From NCBI GenBank assembly GCA_964465125.1, contig CAYXIO010000003.1, positions 62,001 through 126,000 on the forward strand: 64,000 nt of DNA, given 5' to 3'. The translations under genes were made by a program, and so were the position numbers. The notes under the pieces were generated by a model that worked only from the letters and a program-made list of their open reading frames with translations, searched no databases and was not told the origin of the DNA. Below are positions 61,272-64,000 of the stretch, one piece after another. Position 1 is the stretch's first letter. Each line of letters begins with the position of its first letter. The DNA comes from CAYOHG01 sp964465125. GTDB lineage: Bacteria; Planctomycetota; Phycisphaerae; UBA1845; Fen-1342.

Positions 61272-61313
61272 AAACGCCCGTCACGCCGCGCACATGCCTG
61301 GGTGGCAGAGCTA

Positions 61314-61348
61314 CGCCGTTCCGGTTGGATGATCCTGCCAGAACGGCG
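61314..61348 (+). other. Inverted repeat after the ferredoxin gene
   Basis: CGCCGTTC and GAACGGCG form an 8-bp perfect stem with a 19-base loop, 40 bases after the stop. No T-run. Possible transcript end or mRNA stabiliser. Confidence 0.35.
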
Positions 61349-61438
61349 CGCCGCCGCGCGCAATCGGCGGGTGGCTTCTGATTCATAACCTATTTACCGT
61401 AAGTATCTTATGTCACGATCGCCGCCGAGCCAGCGCCC

Positions 61439-61453
61439 GGCACGGACTTTGCA
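61439..61453 (+). promoter_or_regulatory. Sigma-54 promoter of the hsp20 pair
   Basis: GGCACGGACTTTGCA matches the sigma-54 consensus at the -24 and -12 elements, with exactly ten bases between GG and GC. The expected start is near 61464, leaving about 60 bases of leader with a CCCGCG/CGCGGG hairpin and AAGGAG before the first hsp20 gene. Confidence 0.7.
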
Positions 61454-61524
61454 GTTCTCCAAGCGTGGACCCGCGGCCCGCGCGCGGGTGAAAAAAACTG
61501 GACGTGAACGCAAGGAGACCGGCG

Positions 61525-61959
61525 ATGCTGGCTGCTCGAATCAATCCGTGGTTCGCCTTTCAGGAGTTGCAGCGCGAGGTGGATCGCGTGCTCGACACCG
61601 TCGGCGTGAACTCGCCGCGGACGACGCTCGCGCGTGTCTTCCCGGCGTTGAATGTCTGGGATGAAGGCGACGCGCTGGTGGCCGAGGCCGAACTGCCTGG
61701 CCTCAAGAGCGACGACCTCGAAATCCTCGCCCAGGGAAACACGCTCACGCTCAAGGGCACCCGCCGGACAGCGGACGCCGACGGCGCGGTCTATCACCGT
61801 CGCGAGCGCGAGTCGGGCGGATTCAGCCGGATCATCACCCTGCCGGCGGACGTCGACGCGGAGCGCGTCGAAGCCACGCTGAAGGACGGCGTCTTGACGG
61901 TGCGGCTGCCGAAGGCTGAGGCTGCCCGTCCGCGCAAGGTGACCGTGAGCACGAACTAG
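61525..61959 (+). CDS. hsp20: Small heat-shock protein (Hsp20/alpha-crystallin), first copy
   Basis: 144 residues. N-terminal region with NPWFAFQELQREVDRVLDT, then the alpha-crystallin domain (about 40-135): PALNVWDEGDALVAEAELPG, DDLEILAQGNTLTLKG and RRERESGGFSRIITLPADVD, ending GVLTVRLPKAEAARPRK. The ATG is supported by AAGGAG; an in-frame ATG 21 bases earlier is less likely. It is the first gene of a two-gene unit preceded by a sigma-54-type promoter. Confidence 0.94.
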   Translation: MLAARINPWFAFQELQREVDRVLDTVGVNSPRTTLARVFPALNVWDEGDALVAEAELPGLKSDDLEILAQGNTLTLKGTRRTADADGAVYHRRERESGGFSRIITLPADVDAERVEATLKDGVLTVRLPKAEAARPRKVTVSTN

Positions 61960-61985
61960 GCAACACCAACCGGGGAGAAACGACC

Positions 61986-62384
61986 ATGAACGCGACGCCG
62001 ACCCAGAATGATTGTCGAACCGACGAACCGCGCGCGATCGACCACCGCGAAGAGGCGTATCTGCCCGCAGTGGACATCGTTGAGGAGCCGGAGCGTCTGG
62101 TGCTGCGGGCGGATCTGCCTGGAGTGCGGGCCGAGGACCTGGATGTGAATTTCGAGCGCGGGCGGCTCACCCTTTGCGGCCGGGTCGCGCCGCGAACCGC
62201 CCCCGCCGAGCGGCGCTGGCTGCTGAGCGAGTACGGCGTCGGCGACTTCCTGCGCAGCTTCGAGCTGAGCGACGCCATCGACGCGAGCCGCATCGAAGCG
62301 CAGCTCCGCGACGGTGAGCTGACGCTCGTACTGCCGAAGTCGCAGGAGATTCTGCCGCGCAGGATCGCCGTGCGCAGCGAATAG
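61986..62384 (+). CDS. Small heat-shock protein (Hsp20/alpha-crystallin), second copy
   Basis: 132 residues. An acidic N-terminus (RTDEPRAIDHREEAYLPAVD) is followed by an alpha-crystallin domain: ERLVLRADLPGVRAEDLDVN, GRLTLCGRVAP, LSEYGVGDFLRSFELSDAID, and LRDGELTLVLPKSQE. It begins 26 bases after the first hsp20 gene and shares its promoter. The two copies differ in the N-terminal arm, so they may form mixed oligomers or differ in clients (inference). Confidence 0.9.
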   Translation: MNATPTQNDCRTDEPRAIDHREEAYLPAVDIVEEPERLVLRADLPGVRAEDLDVNFERGRLTLCGRVAPRTAPAERRWLLSEYGVGDFLRSFELSDAIDASRIEAQLRDGELTLVLPKSQEILPRRIAVRSE

Positions 62385-62479
62385 CGCCCCGCATCGCCGA
62401 GCCCCTGCTCGGCGCACCGCCGCCAGGCAGCCGACGACCCGCGCGATCGCCTGATCGGCGGGTCGCGGTCTTTTCTGAC

Positions 62480-62485
62480 TACAAT
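62480..62485 (+). promoter_or_regulatory. Putative -10 box of thiO
   Basis: TACAAT ends 9 bases before the ATG, which has no Shine-Dalgarno. This predicts a very short leader or none. Confidence 0.45.
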
Positions 62486-62494
62486 CCGTGCAGC

Positions 62495-63658
62495 ATGGCT
62501 TCGCCGCGGGTCGGTAACGACGTGGTCATCGTGGGCGGCGGAATCATCGGCCTGGCCTGTGCGTGGCGCCTCGCCGGCGAAGGCGCGCGCGTCGCGCTGC
62601 TCGAGCGCGGGGAGTGCGGCCGCGAGGCGTCCTGGGCCGGCGCCGGGATCGTCCATGCGGGCTCGCCGTCGCGCACCGATGCGCTCGCTCAGCTCCGCCG
62701 CGCCAGCGCGGCCCAATACCCCGCCTTCGCGCGCCAACTGCACGAGGAAAGCGGCATCGACCCGGAATTCCGGGTGTGCGGAAGCCTTGACGTCATCACC
62801 GACGACAACCAGGCCGCCTCCGCCCGACGCGATTGCGCCGCTGACCCGCGATTGAAGCTGCTTTCCGCGGAGCACGCCGTCGCGGTCGAGCCCCATCTGA
62901 CGCGCTCGCAGCGCGGCGCGCTGCTCGACCCGGACGCGGCCCAGGTGCGCAATCCCCGGCTGCTGGCTGCGCTGCGGTCGGCGTGCGCCGCCCGCGGCGT
63001 GCAGATTCGAGAGCACGCGGCCGTGCGGACGCTCCGCCTGGACGCGGGGCGCGCCGTCGCGGCGCGACTCGACGCGCAGGACGTGCACGCGGATTGGATC
63101 GTGCTCGCGGCGGGCGCTTGGTCGACGCAGCTTTTCGTGGAGTCCGACGAATCCGTGCGCGTTCACCCGGTACGCGGCCAGATCGTGCTGCTGGAGCAGA
63201 CGCCGCCTGCTCTGAGACACGTCGTTCAGGCTGGCAAGTCGTATCTGGTCGGCCGGGACGACGGGCGGGTGCTGATCGGAGCGACCGAAGAGCCCGACGC
63301 CGGCTTCGATAAACGCCCGACCGCGGAAGGCGTGAGCAAGCTGCTCGATTTCGCGCTGCGGACCGTGCCGGAGCTGCGACGCGCCGTGCTCGTCACCGCC
63401 TGGGCCGGCCTTCGACCGGGAACGCCGGACGGCCGGCCCTATATCGGCCCGCATCCGCATGCGGCGAATCTGCTCGTCGCCGCCGGCCACATGCGCAGCG
63501 GCCTGACGCTTGCCCCGGTCACGGCCGAGTTGATCACGCAGTTGGTACTCGGCCGCGCGCCTCAGCTCCCGACAGCCCCGTTTCTGCCCGGCCGCGCCAC
63601 CGCCCCCGAGCGGCCGCGCGCCGCCGCTCCGCGTCCGTCCTCCGGCCTCCAGCCCTGA
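62495..63658 (+). CDS. thiO: Glycine oxidase ThiO-like FAD-dependent oxidoreductase
   Basis: 387 residues. DadA/ThiO family: the FAD motif VIVGGGIIGLACAWRLAGEGARVALLER near the N-terminus (given here as GGGIIGLACAWRL), EASWAGAGIV, AGAWSTQLF, HPVRGQIVLLEQTPP and AWAGLRPGTPDGRPYIG. ThiO makes dehydroglycine for the thiazole moiety of thiamine. No other thi gene is nearby, so another D-amino acid or secondary amine role is possible. The last 25 residues are Pro/Arg-rich and off-family. Confidence 0.85.
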   Translation: MASPRVGNDVVIVGGGIIGLACAWRLAGEGARVALLERGECGREASWAGAGIVHAGSPSRTDALAQLRRASAAQYPAFARQLHEESGIDPEFRVCGSLDVITDDNQAASARRDCAADPRLKLLSAEHAVAVEPHLTRSQRGALLDPDAAQVRNPRLLAALRSACAARGVQIREHAAVRTLRLDAGRAVAARLDAQDVHADWIVLAAGAWSTQLFVESDESVRVHPVRGQIVLLEQTPPALRHVVQAGKSYLVGRDDGRVLIGATEEPDAGFDKRPTAEGVSKLLDFALRTVPELRRAVLVTAWAGLRPGTPDGRPYIGPHPHAANLLVAAGHMRSGLTLAPVTAELITQLVLGRAPQLPTAPFLPGRATAPERPRAAAPRPSSGLQP

Positions 63659-63684
63659 GCAGGACACCGCGTTGCCGGCGGTCC

Positions 63685-63690
63685 TACAAT
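63685..63690 (+). promoter_or_regulatory. Putative -10 box of the last gene
   Basis: TACAAT 43 bases before the proposed GTG start. Confidence 0.35.
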
Positions 63691-63732
63691 GCCTGCGATC
63701 GCCCGGCCGGGCGACGAGGAGTTCAAGCGCGA

Positions 63733-64000
63733 GTGGGCACGAGCCGCAGAACGGGCCGAGGCATTGTCGTCACGGTGCTCGCTGCGCTGGCCGCCCTCCA
63801 CCGGGCGCCGCCGTCCACCGCCGGCGCGGGCGACCTCGATGCCTGGAGTCCCGAGTCGCGCCCGGCTCTGGACCTCTACCTCGCCGAACGATACGCCGAG
63901 GCGCAGCAATGGGCCGTACGCGCGGCGGCGACGGCGATCGGCCCCGAGGTGCGGGCTGATTTCGACGCCATTCGCGCCATGTGCCTGCTGCGCGGGGAGA
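63733..64000 (+). CDS. Exported protein, N-terminal part only
   Basis: Partial: 89 codons are visible before the window ends. A GTG start after GAGGAG gives a basic start and hydrophobic stretch (GIVVTVLAALAALH) of signal-peptide type, then a hydrophilic helical part (DAWSPESRPALDLYLAERY; EAQQWAVRAAATAIG). Other frames in this stretch lack protein-like composition. Function unknown. Confidence 0.5.
   Translation, partial: MGTSRRTGRGIVVTVLAALAALHRAPPSTAGAGDLDAWSPESRPALDLYLAERYAEAQQWAVRAAATAIGPEVRADFDAIRAMCLLRGE

Overview
The window is high-GC DNA packed with protein genes on both strands. No rRNA, tRNA, CRISPR array, transposase or phage gene is visible. The gene content suggests a Gram-negative-type bacterium of the planctomycete group, possibly Phycisphaerae-like. 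Pointers are a Kdo transferase for lipid A, many lipoproteins with lipobox cysteines, small zinc-ribbon membrane proteins, a secreted protein with a DCNDNAIGD-type calcium-binding segment, and a consensus sigma-54 promoter. This placement is inference from gene style, not from a marker gene.

Layout. 1-7.1 kb: a cut-off membrane protein and metF; etfB-etfA and a papain-like exported protein; a GH114-type lipoprotein, a PilT-like ATPase and a small zinc-ribbon membrane protein. 7.1-15.1 kb: a multi-PAS histidine kinase overlapping an unusual response regulator, then a two-gene unit of a GH123/DUF4091-like lipoprotein and a degenerate Gfo/Idh-type protein. 15.1-24.7 kb: an exported protein, purC, der, a zinc-ribbon coiled-coil protein, a TPR protein, a Nudix hydrolase, a pyrK-like gene behind a structured leader with a strong terminator, a PhnD-like lipoprotein and a HEAT-like protein. 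24.7-31 kb: coaD, a small unknown gene, class I aldolase, panD, a tyrosine phosphatase, a PQQ-type beta-propeller and a sugar-ABC ATPase. 31-39.6 kb: glucan phosphorylase, thiolase, several exported or membrane unknowns, waaA, and a candidate small RNA. 40-52.4 kb: a nuoE-F-G-H-I-J-K-L-M-N operon on the minus strand. 52.6-54.4 kb: ferredoxin divergent from iscX, then a cyclophilin lipoprotein. 54.4-60.8 kb: a ribose-type ABC transporter and a large VWA membrane protein. 60.9-64 kb: a thioredoxin-like [2Fe-2S] ferredoxin, two Hsp20 genes, thiO, and the start of another exported protein.

How they work together. The nuo operon supplies the NADH-input and membrane arms of complex I but lacks nuoABCD here, so the complex must be completed from another locus. 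EtfAB, thiolase, the ferredoxins and iscX fit an electron-transfer and Fe-S metabolism theme. Glucan phosphorylase, the sugar ABC components and the aldolase fit carbohydrate use.

The most interesting signals are not protein genes: a structured leader ending in a textbook terminator 35 bases before pyrK; a minus-strand intergenic RNA of about 190 bases with its own promoter and terminator; a consensus sigma-54 promoter ahead of the hsp20 pair; a dyad over a -10 box between ferredoxin and iscX; and several genes whose -10 box lies so near the start codon that they look leaderless.
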